Assembly (NCBI RefSeq): GCF_009646115.1
Contig: NZ_CP045720.1
Coordinates: 3,162,001-3,226,000, forward strand
Direction: 5' to 3'
DNA length: 64,000 nucleotides
Source: Pantoea eucalypti
GTDB lineage: Bacteria; Pseudomonadota; Gammaproteobacteria; Enterobacterales; Enterobacteriaceae
The notes under the pieces were generated by a model. The model did not search any database, was not told the origin of the DNA, and worked only from the letters and a program-made list of their open reading frames with translations. Every line of letters starts with the position of its first letter. The first letter of the stretch is position 1. Shown here one piece after another: positions 53,959 through 62,299 of the stretch. The position numbers and the translations under genes are program-made.

Positions 53959-54819
53959 ATGAATCGTCAGCCCATGTTTACCCCGCAGCAGTTGCTTAGC
54001 TTTGTGGCGGTGTGTGAAACCTTCAGCTTTACCCGCGCCGCCGACAGAGTGCACCTGTCGCAATCCACTGTCAGCCAGCAGGTGCGACGTCTTGAAGAGA
54101 TGTTAGGAAAGGAACTGCTGGTTCGCACCTCGCATCAGGTGCAGATCACCGAAGAGGGCGAAAAACTTTTAGGCTACGCCCGCCGGATTATTGCTCTGAA
54201 TGGCGAAGCGCACGATGTGCTGAGTGACCAGTGGCGCGACGGCGTGTTGCGCCTTGGCGTGCCGGAGGATTTCGCTGCACCCACTGCCGGCCTGCTGGCG
54301 CACTTCAGCCGCGACCATCCGCAGTTGCGGCTGGATGTGATGAGTGGCATGCAGGTGGAGTTGCGTCGCGCCTGGCAGCGTGAAGAGCTCGACATCATGC
54401 TGATCAAGCAGCCTTACGGCGAGCGTCCGATGGCGTCGCGTCCCGAACCCCTGCTGTGGCTCGACAGCGCGGAGTGGCCCTGCTTTGAACAGACGCCGGT
54501 GCCGCTGGTGCTGTTTCCCCAGCAGGGGCTCTATCGTGACGAGGTGTGCCAGACGCTGGATGCGCTGGGTCGAAGCTGGCGCATTAGCTACAGCAGCGCC
54601 AGCCTGGTCGCGCTGGCCGCCGCCAGTGCTCAGGGACTGGGACTCACGTTACTGCCCGCCAGCTGCCGCCTGCCGCAACATCGGGTGCTGGGTCCTGAGC
54701 AGGGACTGCCGTTGATTGATACCTTTGAACTGGCACTGTTCTGCCGCCAGCCGCAGGATCCGTTGCAGCGCGAACTGGCAGAGTCACTGGCGGCCTTTGG
54801 CCAGCTGCGCTGGCAGTGA
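53959..54819 (+). CDS. LysR family transcriptional regulator
   Basis: A 286-aa LysR-type regulator. The N-terminal helix-turn-helix spans FTPQQLLSFVAVCETFSFTRAADRVHLSQSTVSQQVRRLEEML, shown here in pieces: FTRAADRVHL, SQSTVSQQVRRLEE. The effector domain begins near residue 90 (LRLGVPEDFAAPT). LysR regulators usually control the divergent gene, here the CynX-like transporter, and often a co-oriented enzyme gene, here the amidohydrolase 90 bp downstream. Inducer unknown. Confidence 0.9.
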   Translation: MNRQPMFTPQQLLSFVAVCETFSFTRAADRVHLSQSTVSQQVRRLEEMLGKELLVRTSHQVQITEEGEKLLGYARRIIALNGEAHDVLSDQWRDGVLRLGVPEDFAAPTAGLLAHFSRDHPQLRLDVMSGMQVELRRAWQREELDIMLIKQPYGERPMASRPEPLLWLDSAEWPCFEQTPVPLVLFPQQGLYRDEVCQTLDALGRSWRISYSSASLVALAAASAQGLGLTLLPASCRLPQHRVLGPEQGLPLIDTFELALFCRQPQDPLQRELAESLAAFGQLRWQ

Positions 54820-54909
54820 GATATCGAATTGTCGTCAGTGGAAAATAACGCAGCAGGGTGAAGCGTCGTTTGTCAGATTAATGTCTTGTTCACTTTGCAG
54901 GAGCCTCTG

Positions 54910-56298
54910 ATGCCTATTTCCTCTTCACCGAGCCGCCGCGATTTCCTTGGACAAGGTGTTCGCTGGACCGCCGCAGGCGGCTTACTGGCCGCCGGTCTCG
55001 GGCAGGCCAGTGCCGCCACGTCCTCACCTTCACCCGCTATCAATCCCGACCAGTCCACCGCCCTGCCACAGCAGGATCACTACCTGCTGCGCAATGTGAG
55101 GCTGGAAGAAGGGTTTATTCGCGAGGATGACGAAATCGTCGCGACCCGGACCGGACGTTACGACATCAGCGTACGCGACGGTAAAATTGACCAGCTGGTG
55201 CCCGCAGGCCAGGGCGACAGCACGCTGCCGTCCTGGGACGCACAGGATGCCCTGCTGCTGCCCGCCACGCAGGATATGCACATTCACCTGGATAAAACCT
55301 TCTACGGCGGCCCGTGGCAGGCTCCGCGTCCCCGTCAGGGCAAAACCATCATGGATATGATTGCGCGCGAACAAGTCCTGATTCCGCAACTGCTGCCGCA
55401 CTCCGAGGCGCGCGCTGAAGCCTTGATCGCTCTGTTGCACGCCAAAGGCACCACCCGCGCCCGCAGCCATTGCAACATTGATCCGGTCAGCGGCCTTAGG
55501 AGCCTGGAACATCTGCAGGCGGCATTAGCCCGGCACCCCGATTTTCCCTGCGAGATCGTTGCCTTCCCGCAGCACGGCCTGCTGCACTCGCAGGTTGACG
55601 GGCTGATGCGCGAAGCAATGCAGCACGGCGTTGAGTATGTCGGCGGGCTGGATCCCACCAATGTCGATGGTGCGATGGAGAGGTCGCTGGATGCGATGTT
55701 CCAGATTGCGCTCGATTACCAGCGCGGCGTGGATATTCATCTGCATGAAACCTCCCCTGCTGGCGTGGCGGCGATTCAGTACATGATTGACACCGTGGCG
55801 AAGAATCCGGTGCTAAAAGGCAAAGTGACGCTGAGCCACGGTTTCGCGCTGGCGACCCTGACCGGCAGCGCGCTGGACAGGATGATCGAAGGGCTGGCGG
55901 AGCAGCAGTTCAGCGTCGCCTCCACGCTGCCGATCGGCAAGCTCACCATGCCAGTTCCGCAGCTACAGAAAGCGGGTGTGAAAGTGATGACCGGCACAGA
56001 CAGCGTCATCGATCACTGGTCACCCTTTGGCACGGGCAGCATGCTGGAAAAAGCGCATCTTTACGCACAACTCTATCGCGGCTCGGATGAATTCTCGCTG
56101 TCGCGGGCGCTGGCGATTGCCACAGGCGACCGGCTGCCACTCTCTGCTCAGGGTAAACGCCAGTGGCCCGTGACGGGCGATGACGCGAGTATGATGCTGG
56201 TGGCGGCGAGCTGTTCCGCCGAAGCCGTAGCCCGGATCTCGCCGGTGGTCGCGACCTTCTCGCGCGGTAAACCGGTCTTTGCACTGGCCTCAGCCTGA
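54910..56298 (+). CDS. Tat-exported CodA-like amidohydrolase
   Basis: A 462-aa metal-dependent hydrolase with a twin-arginine signal: SRRDFLGQGVRW, then a hydrophobic stretch ending ASA near residue 36. The metal ligands follow the cytosine deaminase order: DMHIHLDKTF, the later IHLHET, SHGFAL, and GTDSVIDHWSPFGTGSML, the counterpart of the CodA segment around its catalytic Asp. The ATG at 54910 has AGGAG six bases before it; a start eight codons earlier is unlikely. CodA is cytosolic, so a periplasmic relative is unusual. The substrate is probably a cyclic amide, amidine or N-heterocycle. Confidence 0.83.
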   Translation: MPISSSPSRRDFLGQGVRWTAAGGLLAAGLGQASAATSSPSPAINPDQSTALPQQDHYLLRNVRLEEGFIREDDEIVATRTGRYDISVRDGKIDQLVPAGQGDSTLPSWDAQDALLLPATQDMHIHLDKTFYGGPWQAPRPRQGKTIMDMIAREQVLIPQLLPHSEARAEALIALLHAKGTTRARSHCNIDPVSGLRSLEHLQAALARHPDFPCEIVAFPQHGLLHSQVDGLMREAMQHGVEYVGGLDPTNVDGAMERSLDAMFQIALDYQRGVDIHLHETSPAGVAAIQYMIDTVAKNPVLKGKVTLSHGFALATLTGSALDRMIEGLAEQQFSVASTLPIGKLTMPVPQLQKAGVKVMTGTDSVIDHWSPFGTGSMLEKAHLYAQLYRGSDEFSLSRALAIATGDRLPLSAQGKRQWPVTGDDASMMLVAASCSAEAVARISPVVATFSRGKPVFALASA

Positions 56299-56443
56299 CA
56301 CAGCAAAACCGCATTGGGTTCACAGACGACCACCTGACGTGAAGCGATGGGAGCCTGCGCCTGAAGCAAAGCATCGCGGGCTACCACCCTTTTCACCGAG
56401 CCAGACTCAATCGACCGCGAGCCAGCCCTCTCCCCAAAAACAA

Positions 56444-56468
56444 CAGAGCCTCCACAAGGGAGGCTCTG
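56444..56468 (-). terminator. Terminator of the FumD-like gene
   Basis: On the minus strand CAGAGCCTCC and GGAGGCTCTG form a 10-bp stem with a 5-base loop, followed by TTGTTTTTGG, 23 bp after the stop codon. Confidence 0.8.
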
Positions 56469-56491
56469 CATTTACCTGAGCGAAGTGCGGG

Positions 56492-56710
56492 TTACGCGCT
56501 TTTGGCCCATTGATTATTCGACATTAGTTCCATTGCCAGCGCGTATAAGCGACGATCTTCCTGATCACAGGGCTCATCTTCCGCATAACACGCAATCATC
56601 GAAGCGATCTTATCAGCCGATAAGCCCTCTCCATGAATATGCAGTGTCAGTACGGCGCGGCCTACTATTTTAAGCACATTTTCATGTGGTCCCTGGATGC
56701 GTTTACTCAA
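56492..56710 (-). CDS. FumD/DUF2767-like small protein
   Basis: A 72-aa soluble protein. The stretch KIVGRAVLTLHIHGEGLSADKIASMI lines up with the K-12 FumD (YdhZ) segment VVGKVVLEMRDLGQEPKHIVIAGV, and the C-terminus ends in an amphipathic helix (LYALAMELMSNN). FumD has been reported to have fumarase activity, but the short protein lacks known catalytic motifs, so I infer only family kinship. It is monocistronic with a good terminator. Confidence 0.65.
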   Translation of the reverse strand: MSKRIQGPHENVLKIVGRAVLTLHIHGEGLSADKIASMIACYAEDEPCDQEDRRLYALAMELMSNNQWAKSA

Positions 56711-57123
56711 TGCAAATACCCTCTACCGGTCGTTGTACCAGGAATATGGCGCGCTAAATATAAAGCAATTAGCTCAGGATTTTTATCGGCATGGAGAGCG
56801 ATATTTTTTAATGATTAATTCTATTACTGGAGTGATTATTAAGGAATCATCTGATTAACAATGAAATAAATATTTAAAAACGGAGGGTTATAAAACAATG
56901 CATGGTCCTGGTAAATTATCACTTTGAAATGAAAAGCTTTACATTCAGCGAATCGATTAAAAAAAACCGTCTTTTCCAGGCAAACTTCAGTCTATTCCTA
57001 AGCGTACCGGCAGAGATAGTTTCATACCGTTAACCATCGAGGTTCCCGTTGCTGTCAGGCGTGCTTTCTGCCAGACTTGCCCCGCAATAATGCCCTACAC
57101 TTTCAGCCTCAGAGGCCGCGCCC
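56711..57123. other. 413-bp AT-rich gap upstream of dbpA
   Basis: The section from about 56750 to 57010 is markedly AT-rich compared with its surroundings and has no open frame of note. It presumably contains the dbpA promoter and the promoter of the FumD-like gene. I see no repeat or RNA structure in it. Confidence 0.35.
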
Positions 57124-58506
57124 GTGACCGCTTTTTCTACCCTCAATTCGCTTCCCGACAGCCAGCTCGATAACCTGCGCGAGATGGGCTACACCAGCAT
57201 GACGCCCGTGCAGGCTGCTACGCTGCCCGCCATTCTGCAGGGACGCGACGTGCGTGCGCAGGCAAAAACCGGCAGCGGTAAAACGGCTGCCTTTGGTATT
57301 GGTTTACTGCACCATATTGACAGCACCCGCTTTCAGACTCAGGCACTCATCCTGTGTCCAACCCGGGAACTGGCCGATCAGGTGGGCAACGTGCTGCGCC
57401 AGCTGGCCCGCTTCACCCGAAACATCAAAGTCCTCACCTTGTGTGGCGGACAACCGATGAGTGCACAGCGTGACTCGCTGGTGCATCCACCGCATATCGT
57501 GGTCGGCACGCCGGGTCGTATCCTCGACCACATCAACCGCGAAAACCTCAAACTGGACCAGCTCAACACGCTGGTACTGGATGAGGCAGATCGGATGCTG
57601 GAGATGGGTTTCCTCAATGATATGGAAACTATCATTGAGGCGACGCCCGCCTCGCGGCAGACGCTGCTCTTTTCCGCTACGTGGCCCGACGGCATCACCG
57701 CCATCAGTACCCGCTTCCAGCGTGATGCGCTGAGCGTGGTAACTGAAGAAGTCAGCGAACTGCCTTCAATTGACCAGCAGTTCTTTGAAGCCAGCCACAA
57801 TGAAAAACTGGGTCTGCTCATCGCGCTGCTTAGCGACCGTCAGCCCTCATCCTGTGTGGTCTTCTGCAACACCAAACGTGAATGTGACGATGTCGCTGCG
57901 GCGCTTAACGCGCGTGATATCAGCGCCCTGCCATTGCATGGTGACCTGGAACAGCGCGATCGCGAACGTGTGCTGATCCGTTTTGCTAACGGCAGTGGAC
58001 GCGTACTGGTTGCCACCGATGTCGCCGCGCGCGGACTGGATATCAAATCACTGGCGATGGTGGTCAACTACCAGCTTGCCTGGGATCCTGAAATCCACCT
58101 GCACCGCATCGGTCGTACAGCACGTGCAGGCGAACATGGCGTTGCCGTCAGCCTGGTTGCTGCCGATGAAATGGCGCGCGCACATGCACTGGAGGATTTC
58201 CTGCAGCAAAAACTGCCGTGGGTTTCTGCCAGCACGCTGAAAAAAGGCAGCAGCAAGCCTCTGCCTGCCGCCATGATGACATTGTGTATTGATGGTGGTC
58301 GTAAAGCCAAGATGCGTCCGGGAGACATTCTGGGTGCGCTGACCGGTGAAGCGGGTTATCGCGCCGATCAGATCGGTAAAATCGTTCTGACCCCAACCCA
58401 TGCCTACGTGGCGATTGAAGCGAACCACGCTAAAGCGGCACTGGTGAAACTCAAGCAGGGCAAAATCAAAGGCAAAACCTGCCGGGCGATTCTGCTGAAG
58501 GACTGA
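57124..58506 (+). CDS. dbpA: DbpA, ATP-dependent RNA helicase
   Basis: DEAD-box helicase that acts on 23S rRNA hairpin 92 during large-subunit assembly. 460 aa (E. coli 457), starting at GTG as MTAFSTLNSLPDSQLDNL. Motifs: Q motif MTPVQAATLP, I AKTGSGKT, II DEAD in VLDEADRML, III SAT, V ATDVAARGLD and VI HRIGRTAR. The C-terminal RNA-binding domain has LCIDGGRKAKMRPGDILGALTG, specific to DbpA. Confidence 0.98.
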   Translation: MTAFSTLNSLPDSQLDNLREMGYTSMTPVQAATLPAILQGRDVRAQAKTGSGKTAAFGIGLLHHIDSTRFQTQALILCPTRELADQVGNVLRQLARFTRNIKVLTLCGGQPMSAQRDSLVHPPHIVVGTPGRILDHINRENLKLDQLNTLVLDEADRMLEMGFLNDMETIIEATPASRQTLLFSATWPDGITAISTRFQRDALSVVTEEVSELPSIDQQFFEASHNEKLGLLIALLSDRQPSSCVVFCNTKRECDDVAAALNARDISALPLHGDLEQRDRERVLIRFANGSGRVLVATDVAARGLDIKSLAMVVNYQLAWDPEIHLHRIGRTARAGEHGVAVSLVAADEMARAHALEDFLQQKLPWVSASTLKKGSSKPLPAAMMTLCIDGGRKAKMRPGDILGALTGEAGYRADQIGKIVLTPTHAYVAIEANHAKAALVKLKQGKIKGKTCRAILLKD

Positions 58507-58510
58507 ATAA

Positions 58511-58544
58511 AATCGGGCGAGGTTATTACCTCGCCCGATTTCTT
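58511..58544. terminator. Terminator after dbpA (bidirectional)
   Basis: A perfect 13-bp stem AATCGGGCGAGGT/ACCTCGCCCGATT with loop TATT, followed by TTCTTAT on the plus strand and by TTTTATT on the minus strand. It serves dbpA and the convergent ygiW-like gene. Confidence 0.85.
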
Positions 58545-58935
58545 ATGGCTCTTCGATTTGTGTCACATGCAGCGTGGTTTTATCCCCTTTGCCCTGTACC
58601 TTACCACTGACACGTACTTTGTCTTCCGCGGTGTAGGTTTTACCATCAAAGGTCTTCTTCGGTGCGATAATCGGTAACGTACCGGTGTTGTCGCGGAACT
58701 GATAGCGCTCGCCCTGCTCTTTCTTTACGATGTAACCTTCCAGCGTCACATACCCGCCCTGACGGAAATCGCGGATCTGATCAATATGTGTCTGACCGGT
58801 ATCTTCTGAGCCTTTATAGCCCGCATCCTGCTTGTGCTGCGGCGGTGGCGCATCACCCGCTTTGTATCCGCCCTCTTCAGCCGACACACCCGCGCTCATC
58901 ATCACCAGCAACGACGCTAAAATCACTTTTTTCAT
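58543..58935 (-). CDS. YgiW/YdeI family stress-tolerance OB-fold protein
   Basis: A 130-aa periplasmic protein. The ATG at 58935 gives a signal peptide (MKKVILASLLVMMSAGVSAEE). The mature part has a flexible Lys/Pro/Gly region to about residue 60 and then a bacterial OB-fold: QGGYVTLEGYIVKKEQGERYQFRDNTGTL, shown here as GGYVTLEGYI and YQFRDNTGTL, and VRVSGKVQGKG. E. coli YgiW is also 130 aa; Salmonella YdeI confers resistance to antimicrobial peptides. Which of the two this is remains open. Confidence 0.88.
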   Translation of the reverse strand: MKKVILASLLVMMSAGVSAEEGGYKAGDAPPPQHKQDAGYKGSEDTGQTHIDQIRDFRQGGYVTLEGYIVKKEQGERYQFRDNTGTLPIIAPKKTFDGKTYTAEDKVRVSGKVQGKGDKTTLHVTQIEEP

Positions 58936-59029
58936 TTCACACTCCTTTATTGGAAAGGTGTCCATGTTGAACCTTCAGGGTTAAGCCTGGCACAATAATT
59001 GGCGTCCGTTTTATTTCACCTTTCTCTTC

Positions 59030-59056
59030 TCACCTTTTTCCGTTTGCTGCCGATAA
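59030..59056 (+). promoter_or_regulatory. FliA (sigma-28) promoter of cheV
   Basis: TCACCTTT, an 11-bp spacer and GCCGATAA. The -10 element is a perfect match to the sigma-28 consensus (GCCGATAA), the -35 matches TAAAGTTT at 5 of 8. It lies 47 bp before the cheV start. Confidence 0.75.
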
Positions 59057-59102
59057 CCTGTTCACACCCTATTTCACCAGCTGCGTTAATGCAGAGGCAA
59101 CC

Positions 59103-60065
59103 ATGGATAATTTTCAGAAAGAGATCGATGAGAGAGCGAACCTCGCATTATCGAACAAGTTTGAGCTGCTGCTGTTTCGCTTAGGTTCTGATCAGCTGAA
59201 AGGCAAGTCTGAGCTGTTTGGCATTAACGTCTTCAAGCTGCGTGAAATTGTACCAATGCAGACCATCACCAAAGCCGCGGGAATGAGTTCGCCGCTGCTG
59301 GGTATGGCCAGTATTCGCGGTCAGTTCATTCCGGTCATCGACCTGCCTGCTGTGGCAGGTTGCGTACCTGAAACGGGCCTTAACCTGCTACTGGTCACCG
59401 AGTATGCCCGTAACACCCAGGCATTTGCCGTGGAATCCGTGGATAACATCGTGCGTCTCGACTGGAGCCAGGTCCATACCGCTGAAGCCGGTATCGGCGG
59501 TCGCAACATTACCAGCATCGCCTGCCTGGACACCGATAAGCAGGGCAGCGAGCTGGCGATGGTGCTGGACGTTGAGCAAATCCTGTATGACATCATCCCG
59601 TCGTCACGCGGCGTCGAGCCTGAAGCGGCCAAACCGCGTGCCTTCAACTATCGCCCGGGTGCGGTTGCGATTGTGGCAGAAGATTCCAAAGTCGCGCGTC
59701 AGCTGCTGGAGCAGGGACTGAAGAGCATGGGCATTCCGGCGCTGATGTTTAACACCGGCCTTGATGCCTGGGAAAAAATTAAGCTGCTAAGCCAGGAAGT
59801 GCAGGCTTCAGGCGAGTCGATTCACGACAAAATTGCCCTGGTACTGACCGATCTGGAGATGCCCGAGATGGATGGCTTTACGCTGACCCGCAACATCAAG
59901 CGTGACCCGATTCTGAAAACGCTGCCGGTCGTGATCCACTCCTCACTCTCTGGAAGCGCCAACGAAGACCACGTGCGTAAAGTGGGAGCCGACGGCTATG
60001 TGGCAAAGTTTGAGCTGAATGAACTTTCAGACGTGATTTTCAACGTTCTCGATACCGCCCGTTAA
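59103..60065 (+). CDS. cheV: CheV, chemotaxis coupling protein
   Basis: A 320-aa protein with an N-terminal CheW-like domain (about 15-170), which bridges receptors and CheA, and a C-terminal receiver domain with phospho-acceptor D250 in VLTDLEMPEMDG and a later Lys in VAKFEL. CheV is common in Salmonella and other enterobacteria but missing in E. coli K-12. It lies apart from the main flagellar loci but has its own FliA-type promoter, and another motility gene, a chemoreceptor, follows. Confidence 0.95.
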   Translation: MDNFQKEIDERANLALSNKFELLLFRLGSDQLKGKSELFGINVFKLREIVPMQTITKAAGMSSPLLGMASIRGQFIPVIDLPAVAGCVPETGLNLLLVTEYARNTQAFAVESVDNIVRLDWSQVHTAEAGIGGRNITSIACLDTDKQGSELAMVLDVEQILYDIIPSSRGVEPEAAKPRAFNYRPGAVAIVAEDSKVARQLLEQGLKSMGIPALMFNTGLDAWEKIKLLSQEVQASGESIHDKIALVLTDLEMPEMDGFTLTRNIKRDPILKTLPVVIHSSLSGSANEDHVRKVGADGYVAKFELNELSDVIFNVLDTAR

Positions 60066-60146
60066 GTGAACACGGGCCGCAAAGAATGCCCGGCACACTT
60101 TTACTTTTTTGATCAGCGGAATCGCTGACCTGACCAGGAAACGACT

Positions 60147-60296
60147 ATGCACATTGAAACTTTACCTGTTACGCCCGCACCTGCGACGCCTTCTCCTCAA
60201 AAGGTATTGCGTGGCCGTTTACGTCAGCTGGCCTGGATTAGCGCCGTCAGTTTAAGCGTCGCGTTCTGGGTAGGCCTCTACTTTTTAGTTTTCTGA
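60147..60296 (+). CDS. YmiA-like 49-aa membrane protein
   Basis: A small gene missed by length cut-offs. ATG at 60147 with AGGA about nine bases upstream, 49 codons to TGA. The N-terminal half is Pro-rich and basic (KVLRGRLRQL), the C-terminal half is one hydrophobic helix, AWISAVSLSVAFWVGLYFLVF. Length and layout match the YmiA family (E. coli YmiA 46 aa, with a similar FWV-containing helix). A strong terminator follows. Function unknown. Confidence 0.72.
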   Translation: MHIETLPVTPAPATPSPQKVLRGRLRQLAWISAVSLSVAFWVGLYFLVF

Positions 60297-60319
60297 ATCC
60301 ATTCATGTTTGTCTGGATC

Positions 60320-60355
60320 GGGCTGTCAGCACCACTGCTGACAGCCCTTTTTTTT
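60320..60355 (+). terminator. Strong terminator after the YmiA-like gene
   Basis: A perfect 12-bp stem GGGCTGTCAGCA/TGCTGACAGCCC with a 4-base loop, followed by eight T. Confidence 0.92.
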
Positions 60356-60444
60356 GCCTGAATTCCGCCTCCGCTCGTTTGTTAACCTTTTCTGATGCTT
60401 TTCACTGATTATTTATTCACGCTGCGTGATTACTTAAAAATTAT

Positions 60445-60471
60445 TAAAGATACAACTCCGCACTCCGATAA
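60445..60471 (+). promoter_or_regulatory. FliA (sigma-28) promoter of the chemoreceptor gene
   Basis: TAAAGATA, an 11-bp spacer and TCCGATAA. The two elements match the consensus TAAAGTTT-N11-GCCGATAA at 6 of 8 and 7 of 8 positions. It lies about 125 bp before the start codon. Confidence 0.78.
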
Positions 60472-60596
60472 CTGTATGCGCGAGATCACATTTTGCCTGC
60501 GGCTGTGACCACAGACTTCAGCACGGCTTTGCGTACAACAGCAGGGAATCTGAGTGTTGCTAATAAATTGATTAATACAATAACGGGGAAAAGAAC

Positions 60597-62174
60597 ATGT
60601 TCAGCATCAGGAATATGAAGGTCGGAATGCGGCTTGCAGCAGCCTTCGGCATTATTGTGACGTTACTGATAGTGATTGGTGTGACATCTATTACCAGAAT
60701 TAACAATATCAATACGGCGATCTCGTCGATCGTTGATGATCGCTATGTGAAAGTACGACTGGCATTTGATGTGCGCGATGGCGTCAACGATCAGATCAAA
60801 TACCTGCGCGGCATGGTGATCGACACGACACATCCGGAAAATAATGTGAAGCGTTATGGTCAGCTGGATGAAGCCACGCAACGTACCAACCGCGCCATGA
60901 AAAGGATTGAAGACATTCAGGTCACGCCAATCGGTAAGAAAAAAATCGCCGGTCTGCTGGCCTCTTCTCAGGCATTTGAAAAGGTCAAAGCCGAATTAAT
61001 TACCCTGGTAAAAGCGGGCAACTTTGATGCAGCAAGCATCTATGTGTTGAAATCAATGACGGCTACCCAGAATAAATTCCTGCAGGATGCCGTGGATTTT
61101 GCCAACTCTCAGGATGCACAGCTGCGGACTGAAGGTCAGGGTATTGTGGAAAACGGCCAGTCTGCTATCTCCATCACGCTGATTTTCTCCGCACTGGCCA
61201 TTCTTGCTTCTATCATGCTGGGCTACTTCCTGACCCGTTCAATCGTACGCCCGCTGGTTGCAGCTGTTGATGTCGCTGAACGTGTGGCGGCCGGCGATCT
61301 GAGTACCCAGATGCAGGTGACCTCACGCGATGAAACAGGTGTTCTGATGCAGGCATTGCAGCGGATGAACGATAACCTGCTATCAATTGTGACGGAAGTG
61401 CGTACCGGCTCCGACACTATCGCGGTTGCATCAACGCAGATTTCCAGCGGCAACCTTGATCTCTCAACCCGAACTGAGCAGCAGGCCAGCTCCCTGGAAG
61501 AGACCGCCTCTGCGATGGAGCAGATGACGTCGACGGTGAAACACAATGCCGACAACGCGCGTGAAGCTAATCACCTGGTTTCCACCACCTCAAGCGTGGC
61601 ACGTGAAGGTGGCGTGGTCATGGAGCAGGTCATCGAGAAGATGGAAGCCATCGCCCTCTCCTCACGCAAAATTGTCGATATTATCAGCGTTATCGACTCG
61701 ATTGCCTTTCAGACCAATATCCTGTCCCTTAACGCCGCCGTAGAAGCCGCGCGCGCGGGTGAACAGGGTCGTGGCTTTGCCGTCGTGGCGAGTGAAGTGC
61801 GTAATCTGGCACAGCGCTCAGCTTCCGCAGCCAAAGAGATTAAGGTGCTGATTGAAGATTCTGTCGCTAAAGTCGATGAAGGCAGCAAACTGGTGACGCA
61901 TGCAGGTTCAACCATCGGTGAAGTGGTGAACAGCGTGCAGAGCGTGGCAAACATTATGAGCGAAATCACGATCGCCAGCAGCGAACAGAGCAGCGGCATC
62001 CATGAAATCAATCAGGCAATTACTCAGATGGAAGCGGTAACGCAGCAGAACGCAGCGCTGGTACAGGAAGCATCAGCCGCCTCTCAGGCACTGCAGGATC
62101 AAGCCGAGCGCATGGCACAGGCGATGAGCGTGTTCAATACCGGCAAGCTTTCTCTGCAACCCGTACTGCGTTAA
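60597..62174 (+). CDS. Methyl-accepting chemotaxis protein
   Basis: A 525-aa transmembrane receptor. TM1 is at about 11-30 and TM2 at about 190-212, enclosing a four-helix-bundle ligand domain of 160 residues. HAMP follows (RSIVRPLVAAVDVAERVAAGDL), then the cytoplasmic hairpin with the conserved tip FQTNILSLNAAVEAARAGEQ and methylation helices rich in Glu/Gln pairs. The C-terminus ends LSLQPVLR and lacks the NWETF pentapeptide that tethers CheR and CheB to Tsr/Tar, so adaptation would depend on other receptors. Ligand unknown. The gene has its own FliA promoter. Confidence 0.93.
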   Translation: MFSIRNMKVGMRLAAAFGIIVTLLIVIGVTSITRINNINTAISSIVDDRYVKVRLAFDVRDGVNDQIKYLRGMVIDTTHPENNVKRYGQLDEATQRTNRAMKRIEDIQVTPIGKKKIAGLLASSQAFEKVKAELITLVKAGNFDAASIYVLKSMTATQNKFLQDAVDFANSQDAQLRTEGQGIVENGQSAISITLIFSALAILASIMLGYFLTRSIVRPLVAAVDVAERVAAGDLSTQMQVTSRDETGVLMQALQRMNDNLLSIVTEVRTGSDTIAVASTQISSGNLDLSTRTEQQASSLEETASAMEQMTSTVKHNADNAREANHLVSTTSSVAREGGVVMEQVIEKMEAIALSSRKIVDIISVIDSIAFQTNILSLNAAVEAARAGEQGRGFAVVASEVRNLAQRSASAAKEIKVLIEDSVAKVDEGSKLVTHAGSTIGEVVNSVQSVANIMSEITIASSEQSSGIHEINQAITQMEAVTQQNAALVQEASAASQALQDQAERMAQAMSVFNTGKLSLQPVLR

Positions 62175-62187
62175 TCCTTCTTAACGG

Positions 62188-62210
62188 CCCGCCCCGGCGG
62201 GTCTTTTTTT
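62188..62210 (+). terminator. Terminator of the chemoreceptor gene
   Basis: CCCGC/GCGGG stem with a CCCG loop and a following T-rich tail (TCTTTTTTT), 13 bp after the stop codon. Confidence 0.85.
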
Positions 62211-62299
62211 ACGCGATGATGGAGAGCGGATAGATTTCAGGCTGTTAACACTGTTCCGAGACAAAGAAAGCTGACGCCACCCGGCGCGTGCAGGAAGGG

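Larger units (their letters stand above)
60297..60596. other. 300-bp gap upstream of the chemoreceptor gene
   Basis: Holds the terminator of the YmiA-like gene at 60320-60355 and the FliA promoter at 60445-60471. The rest is an AT-rich 5' leader of about 115 bp with no gene. Confidence 0.5.

Noticed and set aside
56880..56925. Nine-codon frame after GGAGGG in the AT-rich gap upstream of dbpA
   Set aside because: Spacing from the GGAGG to the ATG is too long and the peptide MHGPGKLSL has no regulatory pattern such as runs of rare or cognate codons.
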